IMG/VR virus record: IMGVR_UViG_3300022745_000117
Coordinates: 1 to 33,079 of that record
Reading direction: 5' to 3' (one strand)
DNA: 33,079 nucleotides
Source of the DNA: a virus
Both the position numbers and the translations under genes were made by a program. A model generated the notes under the pieces. That model did not search any database, had not been told where the DNA came from, and saw only the letters and a program-made list of their open reading frames with translations. Of this stretch, positions 6,468 through 15,663 are shown piece by piece (positions within the stretch are counted from its first letter, which is position 1; every line of letters begins with the position of its first letter).

Positions 6468-9208
6468 TAGCCGAATGTCCAGTACGTTTTATTAGACCCA
6501 AAGAAGTAGTCCCACCTCGTAGTCTCGTCAGTAGTCCACATCTTAAAGTAAATCCTCTGCTTGTAGTTCGCGGTTATCGTGCCCGTAGCAGGGGTAGCAG
6601 GGCTTCCGCTTACGTTGTAGGTGAAGGTATTCGCGTCAGGTACTCCTGTGATGGTCTTCGCCCCGTTGTACTGCGACTGCGCCGCCCCCGCTATCGTTAC
6701 GGTGTCGCCTATCTGGAACCCGTGATTTGTAAGCGTTCCCGTCGCCGTTGTACCGCTCCGTGTAAGGCTTGTCACGTTAGAGGTCAGGTTGCCACTGTTG
6801 AAGTTTGTCGATGACGAATAGGCTAGCCCCCAAGTGAGTTGTCCCGGTGTCACCCTGTCCCAAGCCAGACCGGGAGGAACCCTGTCACCATGCCACTCTG
6901 CCCCGTCGTTCGTTATGAGCCAGTTATCCGAAATGGTATCTACCGTAGGAGGCGCGAATGGGTTTGCCCATATCCGAAACCGCATCGTGCCGCAGTTGTA
7001 ATCCGCTCCTATCGTTCCCGGTGAAGTCCATGCGAACTGGAACCGATAGGTATAGAGACCGCTCACACTATCGTAAGAGTCCGTCTCGGCAGTACAAGAG
7101 AAGTCGGTCACTGTCCAACCGCTATTATCTGTCGCCGTCCCGCCTACGACGCAAGAGAGGGAGTTAGAGGGTACGCTCTCCACGCCCCGATAGTCTTTCG
7201 TTTTGAGGTACACAAAGTACCGTACCCCATTGGTAAGCCCTGTTGCGTCTATCGTTGTGGGGCTTCCACTGTTACTAATCGTGTTGTTTAGCACAAAGGG
7301 GAAAGCGGGGTCGTTCTGCGCCGTAGATACCCACACCTCAATAGAACTGACCTTCGAGTTAGAAATCGCGGTGAAGGTTGCTCGCAGTGAGGTGCTTGTC
7401 GGGCTAGATACCGAAGCCAGAAACGGCGCGTCCTGCCCTCCTGCGTAGTATGGTATCAGTTGCGCGTCTGCCTTCCAGTTCCCATAAGAGATTTCATGCT
7501 CAAGCCGCGTTATCTGCCACAGTTCGCCTAACCTTCTGCTCCCCATCGTGGTATTTGCTTTAGGGTACACAGACGGGCGCAACGAGGCGCGAAACCCATA
7601 CACACGCTGTACAAAGGTGTCGAAGTCGGGGCGCACCTCTGCGGTTGCCGTTTGGTCACGCCATGCGTAGTCCCTCAGTATCCGACCTGCCATCTTGCTC
7701 AGGAGGGGAGGAGTACCCGCCAATATCGGGTCTGAGGCAACAAACGTTACCACCCCGAAGCGGCTCTGGCTTGCGGTATCATCCAACGTAATACCACCCC
7801 CACCTGCCGCTACCTGACCCGTAGTCACCTTGATACGGTTCCGCAGACTCCTGCCGATTCCGTTTCTCTCAAACTGCCTAAAATCGTAGTTCCCGTCATT
7901 ATCTGCAATAAACACCCTATCGGGCAGGAGTTGGTCTTGCAAGAGGGGAGAGGCTTGGTACTTCCCGTTCCCGTCGCCGTACAGGTTGTATCCCACACCC
8001 TGCCATAGCCCTTGCACATACGCCAGCATACTCCCTGCACTTCCTTGCCAGAATGGGAACGTAAGCCCTACCGTCGTGCCGTACCAGCCAATATCCGAAC
8101 TACTTACCACGCCATCGTATCCACTCGCCGCCTGTCTGCCCCATAGCCCCGTAGAGGTCAAGAGGGTTTGTGTGATGTAGGCAAGGTCTTTACCGCCGCT
8201 ACTATCCTGCACGAAAGCGGGGGTTACATAGGCGTTAAAGTTGTCTGCTAACTTCTTCAGAACGTCCGTCAATCGGAGGTCTACCGTTCCATCGGGGGAA
8301 ATCCTTGTATCATCTCCCACGTACCCACAAAACAGGTTCCTGCCCGTCCATGTGAAGGCTTCCGAACCGTAGACGACTATCTGGTCAAGTACAAAGGTCT
8401 GCGCCGCGCTACAGGCTACCGTGAACCGCACGTACCGCGCCGAAGGGCTTGCGCCGTGTTCGTTTAGGTCGCACACAATCGCCTCTACCGATTGCCCGTC
8501 GTAACTATCGTCATAATCCCCACTCAGGGGGCGCAGGGGCTTCTTTGCCGTCCAAGTGGAGTTATCGGGCGAAGTCTCTACTAGCACCGAAGTCGGCAAG
8601 GTGTAGGTTCCTATCTTTGTACCAAACCGCGCAACGGCATGACGTATAGTGTAGGAGGCTCCCAAATCTACTTTTATCCATACCGAACCCGCACTGCCGA
8701 GCGTCCACTTCGCGATATCTGTAGGGCTTCCTGTAAAGTCGGCAAAACTCCCGTCAGTAAGGTTCGCCAGTGCGCCCGATGTGACTGCCGTGCTTGCGGT
8801 GGGTGTTATCCCTGCCGAGAGGTTGGTAAAGCACTTCACACCTACCCGCAAAAGCATCTTGCGGTTTACGTCTAGGAAGGGGTCGTAAGCACCGCTCCCG
8901 TTGTAGTTGTAACTGCTCTCTTGGTTCTGTATCGTCAAGTACCCGTTGTTGTCTTGCAGTTGTATCTCGCACGATGCCGCAACGTTCACCTCTTGAGCAA
9001 TCCGTATCGGTGGGTTCATGGTGGGCTGAAAATCGCTCAAACTCCACGCCGAATCGCGGTAGTACCACAGTTCAGGCAGTATCTCCTGCTGTACTGCCCG
9101 ACGATGCACACGCGCCGCAAGTGCCAGTATGTCGGTACTTGTCTCCGTTATCTGTGTGCCCGTGAGGGTAAAGGCGTTCGTGCTAGTGCTGTAAGGGTTG
9201 TTTGCCAT
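6467..9208 (-). CDS. Large tail-tip protein with discoidin (F5/8 C) and fibronectin III modules
   Basis: This 913-aa protein directly follows the tape measure gene, the usual place of distal-tail/tip proteins. An inserted discoidin-like domain spans about residues 145-282 (ALANLTDGSF ... VWIKVDLGASYTIRHAVARF ... TSPDNSTW ... ARYVRFTV). This fold commonly binds carbohydrate. A fibronectin III domain lies near 590-690 (LRATFTAISNSKVSSIEVWV ... GVRYFVYLKTKD). Near 815-885 is the widespread phage tail module VTSLTRSGTTATGTLTNHGF ... DTVTIAGAAQSQYNGA. No peptidase motif was seen. The ATG is separated from the tape measure stop by one base. Likely role: tip structure plus glycan recognition. Confidence 0.8.
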   Translation of the reverse strand: MANNPYSTSTNAFTLTGTQITETSTDILALAARVHRRAVQQEILPELWYYRDSAWSLSDFQPTMNPPIRIAQEVNVAASCEIQLQDNNGYLTIQNQESSYNYNGSGAYDPFLDVNRKMLLRVGVKCFTNLSAGITPTASTAVTSGALANLTDGSFADFTGSPTDIAKWTLGSAGSVWIKVDLGASYTIRHAVARFGTKIGTYTLPTSVLVETSPDNSTWTAKKPLRPLSGDYDDSYDGQSVEAIVCDLNEHGASPSARYVRFTVACSAAQTFVLDQIVVYGSEAFTWTGRNLFCGYVGDDTRISPDGTVDLRLTDVLKKLADNFNAYVTPAFVQDSSGGKDLAYITQTLLTSTGLWGRQAASGYDGVVSSSDIGWYGTTVGLTFPFWQGSAGSMLAYVQGLWQGVGYNLYGDGNGKYQASPLLQDQLLPDRVFIADNDGNYDFRQFERNGIGRSLRNRIKVTTGQVAAGGGGITLDDTASQSRFGVVTFVASDPILAGTPPLLSKMAGRILRDYAWRDQTATAEVRPDFDTFVQRVYGFRASLRPSVYPKANTTMGSRRLGELWQITRLEHEISYGNWKADAQLIPYYAGGQDAPFLASVSSPTSTSLRATFTAISNSKVSSIEVWVSTAQNDPAFPFVLNNTISNSGSPTTIDATGLTNGVRYFVYLKTKDYRGVESVPSNSLSCVVGGTATDNSGWTVTDFSCTAETDSYDSVSGLYTYRFQFAWTSPGTIGADYNCGTMRFRIWANPFAPPTVDTISDNWLITNDGAEWHGDRVPPGLAWDRVTPGQLTWGLAYSSSTNFNSGNLTSNVTSLTRSGTTATGTLTNHGFQIGDTVTIAGAAQSQYNGAKTITGVPDANTFTYNVSGSPATPATGTITANYKQRIYFKMWTTDETTRWDYFFGSNKTYWTFG

Positions 9209-9209
9209 G

Positions 9210-12200
9210 TTAGGGTACGTTTAACAAGTTCTGGGTCGTGTAGGTCGTGCTTGCGCCGCGAATGGATTTCGTTATCTGGGAGTCCATCGCTTTCCTACCG
9301 TCTATATTGATAATCACCGTTGGGGGCTGGTAGTTCGTGGTGGTTAGCCCTAGTTGTGCCGCCGTAGGCATCTGTCCTGTCACACGGAAACGGTACGCCT
9401 CGTAAAAGAACCTATCGGGCGCGTTCTGGGTTCCAAAATGCCAGTTTCGGGTATTCTCCATCGGGTCTTGCTTCTTCTTGTGAAACAGGCTCCCTAATAA
9501 ATCTAGCCCTATCCCTGCAATCGCTCCCCAAGCCCCTAGCCCTTTGAAGAGTTGGCTTCCTGCCATTCCTGCCCCCAATAGCCCCCCTGCTGTAACACCG
9601 TTCTCCTGCCCTTGTGCAAACAGGGAGTACGCTCCTGCCGCCTGTCCTAGCCCGTTCTGATAAGAGGCTCCGTGTTTGGCAGAGAGTTTCGGGGGTGTCC
9701 CTCCTTTTCCGTCTGCACCCCCAAAAGCACCCGTAACCCCTGCCGCTACTCCTGCCGCTACAAGGGAGGGTATTCCGTTTCCTGCCGATATTCCACCTCC
9801 TGCCGAGCCGCTTCCTGTCATTACGCTCTGCATCTGGAGAGGGAGTGCCGTCAATGCCGCCGTGTTTGCATCGAGCGCGGTTATCTGGTTGGTTACAGAG
9901 GTAACGAGGGGATTCGTCCACTTCTCTACCATGCCCTCTAGTGCTTTGTTGACTACCATATCCCCTACACCGCGCACCGCACCCCCAAGACTCCCGTTCC
10001 CTCGTAGCCAGTTCACAATACCGCCGTTAAGGGTCTGTGCCACGCTATCACGTGTCTGTATGTACCGTTGCAAAGGCAGGTCTGCCAGTTCCTTAGAGGC
10101 GCGTCGGAAGTCTTTCACCGACTCTTTGAAAAGGTTCGCGTTCGATTCGCGTTCACTCTCAGGGGAGAAGACAAACGCCATTGCGCGTTCTGCCATCTCC
10201 TTCCGATAGATACCCACTCTAGCATGTGCCGCCGAAAGGGACTGCCCAAACGCACCGCTAGAGCCTACTACGCCCTGCGACATCTCCAACTCGAAAAGCG
10301 CGTCGTTCCTTCTCTCACCGATAGCCGCTATCCCTCTCTGGTACGCCTGTTTCTCAAGGTTGTCCTTGAAATCGACTATCGCCTTGTTTGCGTTCTCAAG
10401 AGCCTCCGTAAATCGCTTAAAGTTCTCTGTACCCCTTGTTTCCTGTGCCAGTGCCTCTTGTGCCAGTGCCTCTTGTGCCACTGTGCGTTTCTGTTCCAGT
10501 AAGGCGAGTTCGCCCCCCTGTGTCGCCGTGAGTGCGTTCCCTCTGTACCCCAAGTCAAGCCCTCGTATTCGGCTGTCGTAGGCACTCATACGGTAGTTTG
10601 CGGTAATGTCACTCCAGTTATCTGCGGTGTTAAAAGGATTTTCGCCCATCTGCTCGTAAATTTTGGCAACACCTATCGCAGTTTTCTTGTTCTGCCAAAT
10701 CTTAACGAGGTTCACTCTGTCCGCAAAACTCAGCCCTTTTTCTTGTAGCCCAGTACGCATTTCGTCAAAAGCGTCTGTTACCTCCCCGCCATCCGACATC
10801 TTGCGGCGTATCTCATAAGACCTATTGGCGCGAGATTGTCTCTCTTGCGCATTCTCCTCTACCTCGATCTGTTGCTTTTCGGTACGCCGTTCACGTAGGG
10901 CTTTCATATCTGCCTCAAACGTCTCTCTTGCCAATCGGGGGCTTCGCGTTTTCGCCTCGTTGTAGTTAGCACGAATACGGGCTTCCTCTAAAGCGTCCTC
11001 GCCTTTGGTAGCCCGTAGCCATTCAAAATAGTCCGACTGCTTCTGCCGAGCCATGTCTTCCGCTAATCGCTCTGCCTTATTTCCTGCGTTCTTGTCGGGT
11101 TTGGTGCCTAGACCGCCCATTGCAGGGGGGCGAGGTGTAGCCAGCGCGCTCGTAGGCGGTAAAGAAGGTTTTATTCGTTCTTCTCTCTGAAACTCTTTGA
11201 GAATATCCGCCATGCCTTGCGCCGTAACAGAAGAACCCTTCCAAAAAGGACCAAACCCTGACGGGGCAGTATAGGCACCTTTCACTTTTGCTTTTGCCAT
11301 AACTTTATCAATAATGGCAGGAGGAACTCCCGCGTCTTCCATGTCTTGATAAGTGTGAACGCCTTCCGTGATCGCTCCTACTCTATTGGCGAGGTAAGAA
11401 CCTAAATAGACGCTTCCTGCCGCCGCCGACTGCCTCCCTGAAAGGTTGTTGACAAACGAATTTGCCTCTTGTTTTTGTTTCTCGAAACTCAGAAATTCTT
11501 GATTTACAAGTGCAATATCCCCTAAAAGTTGACTTAGCCCCAAAGTTTTAGAGAATTGGCTCCACTTGATAGACATAACGCTTAGAGTACTCTCCCACGC
11601 GGTAGCAATTTTATTCGAGAACGTGTCTTTCATCTCTTTTGCAAGTTCTTCGGCGTAGCGGGTTCCCCCTGTATGAAGCGATTCACCAACCTTTTTCTCT
11701 AGTCCAAGTATATCGTTCATGGCTTCTTTTAGTGCCGCAATAGCACCTGTAAACCTGAAACTGCGCTCCGAACCCGAAACCGTTTGCAGAAATTTCTCTG
11801 CCTTAGAGGTATCTGTTCTGCCCAAGCGTTCCGCTACAGAGATGATGTTTTGCAGGGTCTTGATAATGTCAAGCCCACCTTGTGCGTTGCGCTCACGGGT
11901 AAACGTGGCAAGGTTCTTGCCCTTCGCCACTCCTCCTAAAGAGTCGTCGTACTTGCTAATGAGGTTAGAGATAAACTGCGCGGAACCTGTTCCTGCCATA
12001 CTCCCGCGTATCCCTGCCTTATCCAACGCCCCCACCATAGCAAAAACTTGCTCCGGCGCAACGTGCGCGGCGGCGGCAATGGGGGCGAGGTATTTAAGCG
12101 ACTGCGTGAGTTCATTTACCTCCGTGTTTGTCAGTTTGTAGGTAATCGCGATTGCGTCCCCGATACGCCTAAAGTTTTCGACTTTGCCCGACGCTTGGTC

Positions 12201-12998
12201 AAGGCTCCCCGAAAACTCGTAGTAGATTTGACTGAGTGCGCGAGTGGTTCCCGTCATGTCCGACTCTGTGCCAACGACAAGATTCATTGCCGTCTGCATC
12301 GCCCCCGACGCTTCCCTAACGTTACCCATTTGAGTCGCGAGTTGGTAGTAACCCTCCCCTACCGTTTTGTAGTCAAGCCCGGACGTAGCGGAGTCGGCGG
12401 CAATGCTTGCGGCGGCGTACTGCCTGTCTCCATGACCTGTAACACGCGCCACACGTGCCGACTGCTTGTCAAGTTCAATGGTCGCTTGTATCGTCTCCCC
12501 AATCGCCCGTGTCACCTCCCCAAACACGCGAGAGAGCAACTGATACCGCAAAAAGGAGGTGAAGAAGTTGTCACCATGCGCTTTGCCTTGAACTAAAGCA
12601 GAACTTAGCGAGTTTACAGAGGTAACTGCCGCTCTTGTATTGCCGCCCAATGCAGAGAGGGAGGTGCTCGCACTGGTAGCACTTTGGGAGTACGCTTTAA
12701 GGGATGTCGATGCTTGCGCGGTTGTATTGGCGTAGTTGCGCGTGGATTGGTTTGCGGTTTGCGTTAGGGAGGAGAGAGCAGAGAGTTGCACCCCCGCAGT
12801 ACGCGCCGCAATGGTAAAATCACCTAAACTCTTAACCGCTTTGTCGGCACTTACGGAGAGGGTATCAAACGCTTTAGAGGCACTACCGAGAGAGGGTACA
12901 AGTGCGTCTACTGCCCCCTTGTTCTTCTTCATTTCGGCAGTGAGGGCTTTTATATCCTCTAAGCCTACCACCTGTATCTCTATTTGTCGGTTTGCCAT
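9210..12998 (-). CDS. Tail tape measure protein
   Basis: At 1,262 aa this is the longest gene in the window and follows the tail chaperone genes, as expected of a tape measure. The N-terminal region is a long Ala/Ser/Thr-rich coil. About residues 160-450 resemble the TP901-type/PhageMin tail domain (AIGETIQATIELDKQSARVA ... LAPIAAAAHVAPEQVFAMVG). Hydrophobic segments lie near the C-terminus (GIPSLVAAGVAAGVTGAFGG and GLGAWGAIAGIGLDLLGSLF). ATG 12998 is chosen over an upstream start because it overlaps the previous stop (TAATG). By the rule of about 1.5 angstrom per residue the tail would be near 190 nm. It contains a short 15-bp tandem repeat. Confidence 0.93.
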   Translation of the reverse strand: MANRQIEIQVVGLEDIKALTAEMKKNKGAVDALVPSLGSASKAFDTLSVSADKAVKSLGDFTIAARTAGVQLSALSSLTQTANQSTRNYANTTAQASTSLKAYSQSATSASTSLSALGGNTRAAVTSVNSLSSALVQGKAHGDNFFTSFLRYQLLSRVFGEVTRAIGETIQATIELDKQSARVARVTGHGDRQYAAASIAADSATSGLDYKTVGEGYYQLATQMGNVREASGAMQTAMNLVVGTESDMTGTTRALSQIYYEFSGSLDQASGKVENFRRIGDAIAITYKLTNTEVNELTQSLKYLAPIAAAAHVAPEQVFAMVGALDKAGIRGSMAGTGSAQFISNLISKYDDSLGGVAKGKNLATFTRERNAQGGLDIIKTLQNIISVAERLGRTDTSKAEKFLQTVSGSERSFRFTGAIAALKEAMNDILGLEKKVGESLHTGGTRYAEELAKEMKDTFSNKIATAWESTLSVMSIKWSQFSKTLGLSQLLGDIALVNQEFLSFEKQKQEANSFVNNLSGRQSAAAGSVYLGSYLANRVGAITEGVHTYQDMEDAGVPPAIIDKVMAKAKVKGAYTAPSGFGPFWKGSSVTAQGMADILKEFQREERIKPSLPPTSALATPRPPAMGGLGTKPDKNAGNKAERLAEDMARQKQSDYFEWLRATKGEDALEEARIRANYNEAKTRSPRLARETFEADMKALRERRTEKQQIEVEENAQERQSRANRSYEIRRKMSDGGEVTDAFDEMRTGLQEKGLSFADRVNLVKIWQNKKTAIGVAKIYEQMGENPFNTADNWSDITANYRMSAYDSRIRGLDLGYRGNALTATQGGELALLEQKRTVAQEALAQEALAQETRGTENFKRFTEALENANKAIVDFKDNLEKQAYQRGIAAIGERRNDALFELEMSQGVVGSSGAFGQSLSAAHARVGIYRKEMAERAMAFVFSPESERESNANLFKESVKDFRRASKELADLPLQRYIQTRDSVAQTLNGGIVNWLRGNGSLGGAVRGVGDMVVNKALEGMVEKWTNPLVTSVTNQITALDANTAALTALPLQMQSVMTGSGSAGGGISAGNGIPSLVAAGVAAGVTGAFGGADGKGGTPPKLSAKHGASYQNGLGQAAGAYSLFAQGQENGVTAGGLLGAGMAGSQLFKGLGAWGAIAGIGLDLLGSLFHKKKQDPMENTRNWHFGTQNAPDRFFYEAYRFRVTGQMPTAAQLGLTTTNYQPPTVIINIDGRKAMDSQITKSIRGASTTYTTQNLLNVP
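10444..10481 (-). repeat. 15-bp tandem repeat in the tape measure gene
   Basis: About 2.5 copies of a 15-base unit (TGTGCCAGTGCCTCT on the plus strand) encode ALAQE repeats in a helical coil of the tape measure protein. Repeats of this kind can change copy number by slippage and so alter tail length slightly. Confidence 0.8.
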
Positions 12999-13435
12999 TA
13001 GCCAATAGCCTCCAAAGCACACGCAAGCAAAATATCTGCCAAGCGTTCCTCTCCCACCGTCGCAAAGCCTTTTTCAAGAAACTGGGAGAGTTCTTCTTGG
13101 TGCGAAGCGTAGTCAAACCCCTTCTCGCTCACTCCATGCCCTTCTGCCACTCCCACAAACACCGAAGAGCCTTCCTGCCTTACCTCAATATGGTCGTACA
13201 TATCGCCGCTTAGAATCTCAGGTTGGTCAAAGGCTTTCCCTGCGTACCTCTTAAATCTCTTTAGTGAGGGCTTTCGTTTAGAGTACTCAGGAGAGAGCGT
13301 GTACGCCTCCTCCGTACCCAACACAGAGCGGACACCCTCTTGCACGGCTTCGCCTCCCCGTCTCGCAAACTCGGAGAGTATCTCTTGCGGCGAGTTTTCA
13401 GAGGGTATATCTGGTGCTTGCAGGGTCATCTTCAT
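12998..13435 (-). CDS. Hypothetical tail-region protein, 145 aa
   Basis: Unrecognised. It lies between the chaperone pair and the tape measure gene. The ATG at 13435 overlaps the stop of the upstream frame (ATGA) and is preferred over a GTG 21 bases earlier. The sequence has an amphipathic N-terminal half (SPQEILSEFARRGGEAVQEG), a basic centre (SKRKPSLKRFKRYAGK) and a short C-terminal helix. No membrane segment or zinc site. A tail-assembly role is inferred from place only. Confidence 0.6.
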   Translation of the reverse strand: MKMTLQAPDIPSENSPQEILSEFARRGGEAVQEGVRSVLGTEEAYTLSPEYSKRKPSLKRFKRYAGKAFDQPEILSGDMYDHIEVRQEGSSVFVGVAEGHGVSEKGFDYASHQEELSQFLEKGFATVGEERLADILLACALEAIG

Positions 13436-13731
13436 ATCTTCAAACTCTTCCCCCACTCCTCATAAATCGCGTGTATCTTTTGAGGGGTACGCTTCTTGAG
13501 TGCGTTCTGCACGGATTGGTGGTACGCCTGATGTGCCTTAGAAGTGCCGTCGCCCATAATGGCGCTGTATTTCGTAATCCATCCTAGAATCGCCATACCC
13601 CAATGGGGTATCTCTGCCTCTTTCGCTATCCAGCCAGCCACTACGAGCGGGTTGCCTAGCGCGTACTCTTTGGCTAGGTGCGCCGTCGTTATCAGCCGAC
13701 TGGCTAGGTAGGGATTTCGTTCACCTGTACG
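13432..13731 (-). CDS. Tail assembly chaperone C-terminal extension (T frame, probable frameshift product)
   Basis: This frame is open from 13731 to the TGA at 13432 and lies -1 to the preceding chaperone gene, overlapping its end by 28 bases. It encodes RNPYLASRLITTAHLAKEYA followed by NPLVVAGWIAKEAE, continuous well upstream of the first usable start (GTG 13641), so most of the conserved-looking part would be lost without fusion. In lambda-like tails the second chaperone is made by programmed -1 shifting from G to GT. The shift must fall between the T-frame stop at 13734-13732 and the G stop at 13706-13704. I see no canonical X-XXY-YYZ heptamer. CCT (13712-13710) slipping to CCC is one candidate. 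Confidence 0.65.
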   Translation of the reverse strand, partial: RTGERNPYLASRLITTAHLAKEYALGNPLVVAGWIAKEAEIPHWGMAILGWITKYSAIMGDGTSKAHQAYHQSVQNALKKRTPQKIHAIYEEWGKSLKI

Positions 13732-14366
13732 CTATCTAGTGACCGATACGCCTTCAAAATCTCTGTCTTTGCCTCTTCTGTGAAGTCAAGGTACTCCTCA
13801 ACGGTGAAGGCACTTCTTGAGTGGTCGTAGCCCAATCGAAACGCTCTCGCCAATATCTCCGCATTCTGGTACTTGTACTCGATGTTCTGCTCAAGCAGGG
13901 CGCGGTAAGACCTCATGCAGAGTTTAAGCCGATCTGTCTCCGAGAAGGCGAGAATACGCGCCGTCGCCTCTTTCTCTCTGCCCTCTATGAACTCTCTCTG
14001 CTTCTGCTTCGCCTCCTCTGCCTCTTTTTCGTGCTGCGCTTGTAGTTCGTCATGGTCGCCGGGCTTGTCGGCAGGTTCAGGAGGGTAGGGGTCAGGGTAT
14101 CGGTTTCGGGCATCTCCCCACCACTCGAAGTAGGCACTCGCAATGACCGACTGCGTTTGTTCCTCTGGGGTCATGCTTGCAAACGCTTGGTACTGTGCGT
14201 CGTAGAGCGAACCCTTCGGCATCTCCGAATAGTTAGCAGTGGCTTCATGGGTACGCACCTTTGCGGCGTTCAATGCCGCGTCCATCTCATGCGCGTTCAG
14301 GGTCTTCACCCAATAGGACTCCCCAAAGAAGGTTATCTCTTTAGCGGGGATGGTAGGTATCGGCAT
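13704..14366 (-). CDS. Tail assembly chaperone (G-type)
   Basis: The 220-aa protein lies between the tail tube and tape measure genes, the place of tail assembly chaperones. It begins MPIPTIPAKEITFFGESYWV and has a proline-rich loop (about residues 90-105), then a highly charged coiled coil (HEKEAEEAKQKQREFIEGRE) and a helical C-terminus. Such proteins coat the tape measure during tail polymerisation and are absent from the mature virion. ATG 14366 follows GAGGAG. Its end overlaps the -1 frame extension described separately. Identification is by position, size and overlapping-frame architecture rather than by a diagnostic motif. Confidence 0.75.
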   Translation of the reverse strand: MPIPTIPAKEITFFGESYWVKTLNAHEMDAALNAAKVRTHEATANYSEMPKGSLYDAQYQAFASMTPEEQTQSVIASAYFEWWGDARNRYPDPYPPEPADKPGDHDELQAQHEKEAEEAKQKQREFIEGREKEATARILAFSETDRLKLCMRSYRALLEQNIEYKYQNAEILARAFRLGYDHSRSAFTVEEYLDFTEEAKTEILKAYRSLDSVQVNEIPT

Positions 14367-14403
14367 TTCGTCTGCTCCTCGTTGCAGGGAAATAGTCTCC
14401 CGT

Positions 14404-14431
14404 CGCCCCTACATCGAGGGTTGTAAGGGCG
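14404..14431 (-). other. Intercistronic hairpin after the tail tube gene
   Basis: Positions 14404-14413 pair with 14422-14431 (nine pairs, one mismatch) around an 8-base loop. It sits in the 85-base gap between the tail tube gene and the chaperone gene. No T-run follows on the minus strand, so it may protect or separate the abundant tail tube message rather than terminate it. Confidence 0.5.
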
Positions 14432-14451
14432 AACGGAAGGCGGGAAGGGGA

Positions 14452-15657
14452 TTAAGAGACGGTGATTCCGCCCATAGAACCCGAATAGGTTCCTGCTACG
14501 TCCCCAAGAGCGGCGGCGGTAAGAGAGTTCCAAATCGAAACCTTAAAGTCTTGCCCTGCCGAAGCGTCGTATATCGCGTCAAATTCGAGCGAAACCATGA
14601 GCATGGTGTCACTTACACGCACGGGCGCACTGTTTACGCGGGCGTTGGGAATGTAGAACTCTATCGCGTAGTAGATTCCACTGGTTCCTATCTGAGAGCC
14701 GATGTACTTCACGTTTACCGCGAGTTTCTTGTGTCCGAGCGCGGCAAGTACAAGGTCGCTCGCCTCAAAGGTGAAGTTAAGCGTACCTGTCACCATGCCT
14801 TGAGTGCAGACAAGTGCCTCTGGGTCACGCCCCGAACCCCCTACAGGGTTGCTTACCAGTGTGCGTACCGAATCGATTTTGCTTCCCTCAAGGAACTTGT
14901 GATTCGTGAACGAACTGCCGTTAATGGTGAGGATAGTAGCACCGAACCCGCTCTCTGCACCGTATGCCTGACCTGCAAAGGCAAGCGCACCGTTCCCCTG
15001 ATTCCCCTGTGCAATATCCACAAACGAGGGGCTTGTCGTAGTCTTGGTAGACGCGCCTCCCATGCGAGAGGGCAGGTTTGCCGCGCTACTGGTAAAGTCG
15101 TAGTCAGTCTTCACTCCTGCACTGTCGTAGGTGTTGGGTACTTGCGCGTGTCCCGTAACCCCAAACTCATAGCCCAATACGTCCCCTAAAGTAAAACTCA
15201 TGCGGTCAAATACACACCCTGCGGTAACACGCCCGTAGTCGCCGTCTTCAAACTTCTCCTCTATCACGCAGGTTGCCGTTTTGCGTACAGGGGTAAAAAC
15301 GTGCTTATAGGCGGCACTTAGCAGGGTCGTAGCGGCTTGCGCGGTAGTCTGTACCGCTCTGCCAAAATGCGCCCGCATAGGATAGTACATCACCTCTGGG
15401 TCTATAAACCCGCTGAACCCGCCCTTGTACTCGTTCGCTAGGTGGAAATGTTGGGTAGGGACGTAGTTCGCGTCAATCACGCTCGGCTTTTGTGTCTTGG
15501 GGGTAGGAATGATACCGCCGCCCGGCAGAACGTTGCCAAATCGGGCAGGGTTGGTAGTCGCAACCCCAATTTGAGTACTCGTTACAGGCACGGTTAAATA
15601 GGTAGATTCGGGGGTAATCCCAATCGCGGAAACGCTCCCCGCTAGCGGTCTAGTCAT
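14452..15657 (-). CDS. Major tail (tube) protein
   Basis: A 401-aa beta-rich protein with few charged helices, starting MTRPLAGSVSAIGITPES. It contains repeated beta-type blocks such as VIEEKFEDGDYGRVTAGCVF and a central MVTGTLNFTFEASDLVLAAL stretch, and ends in an Ig-like Gly/Ser-rich region. It lies upstream of the chaperone pair and tape measure, the conserved place of the tube protein. It is longer than minimal tube proteins (about 150-250 aa), so it probably carries an extra surface domain. SD is GGAGTAAAGAGAG. Confidence 0.8.
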   Translation of the reverse strand: MTRPLAGSVSAIGITPESTYLTVPVTSTQIGVATTNPARFGNVLPGGGIIPTPKTQKPSVIDANYVPTQHFHLANEYKGGFSGFIDPEVMYYPMRAHFGRAVQTTAQAATTLLSAAYKHVFTPVRKTATCVIEEKFEDGDYGRVTAGCVFDRMSFTLGDVLGYEFGVTGHAQVPNTYDSAGVKTDYDFTSSAANLPSRMGGASTKTTTSPSFVDIAQGNQGNGALAFAGQAYGAESGFGATILTINGSSFTNHKFLEGSKIDSVRTLVSNPVGGSGRDPEALVCTQGMVTGTLNFTFEASDLVLAALGHKKLAVNVKYIGSQIGTSGIYYAIEFYIPNARVNSAPVRVSDTMLMVSLEFDAIYDASAGQDFKVSIWNSLTAAALGDVAGTYSGSMGGITVS

Positions 15658-15663
15658 CTCTCT

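Noticed and set aside
13432-13641. Independent 69-aa gene starting at GTG 13641
   Set aside because: The frame is open and protein-like well upstream to 13731 and no ribosome site precedes the GTG. A frameshift extension of the chaperone explains it better.
14350-15189. Plus-strand reading frame of 279 codons antisense to the tail tube and chaperone genes
   Set aside because: The minus-strand tail genes explain the region. The antisense product is Arg/Cys/Val-rich, typical of a shadow frame.
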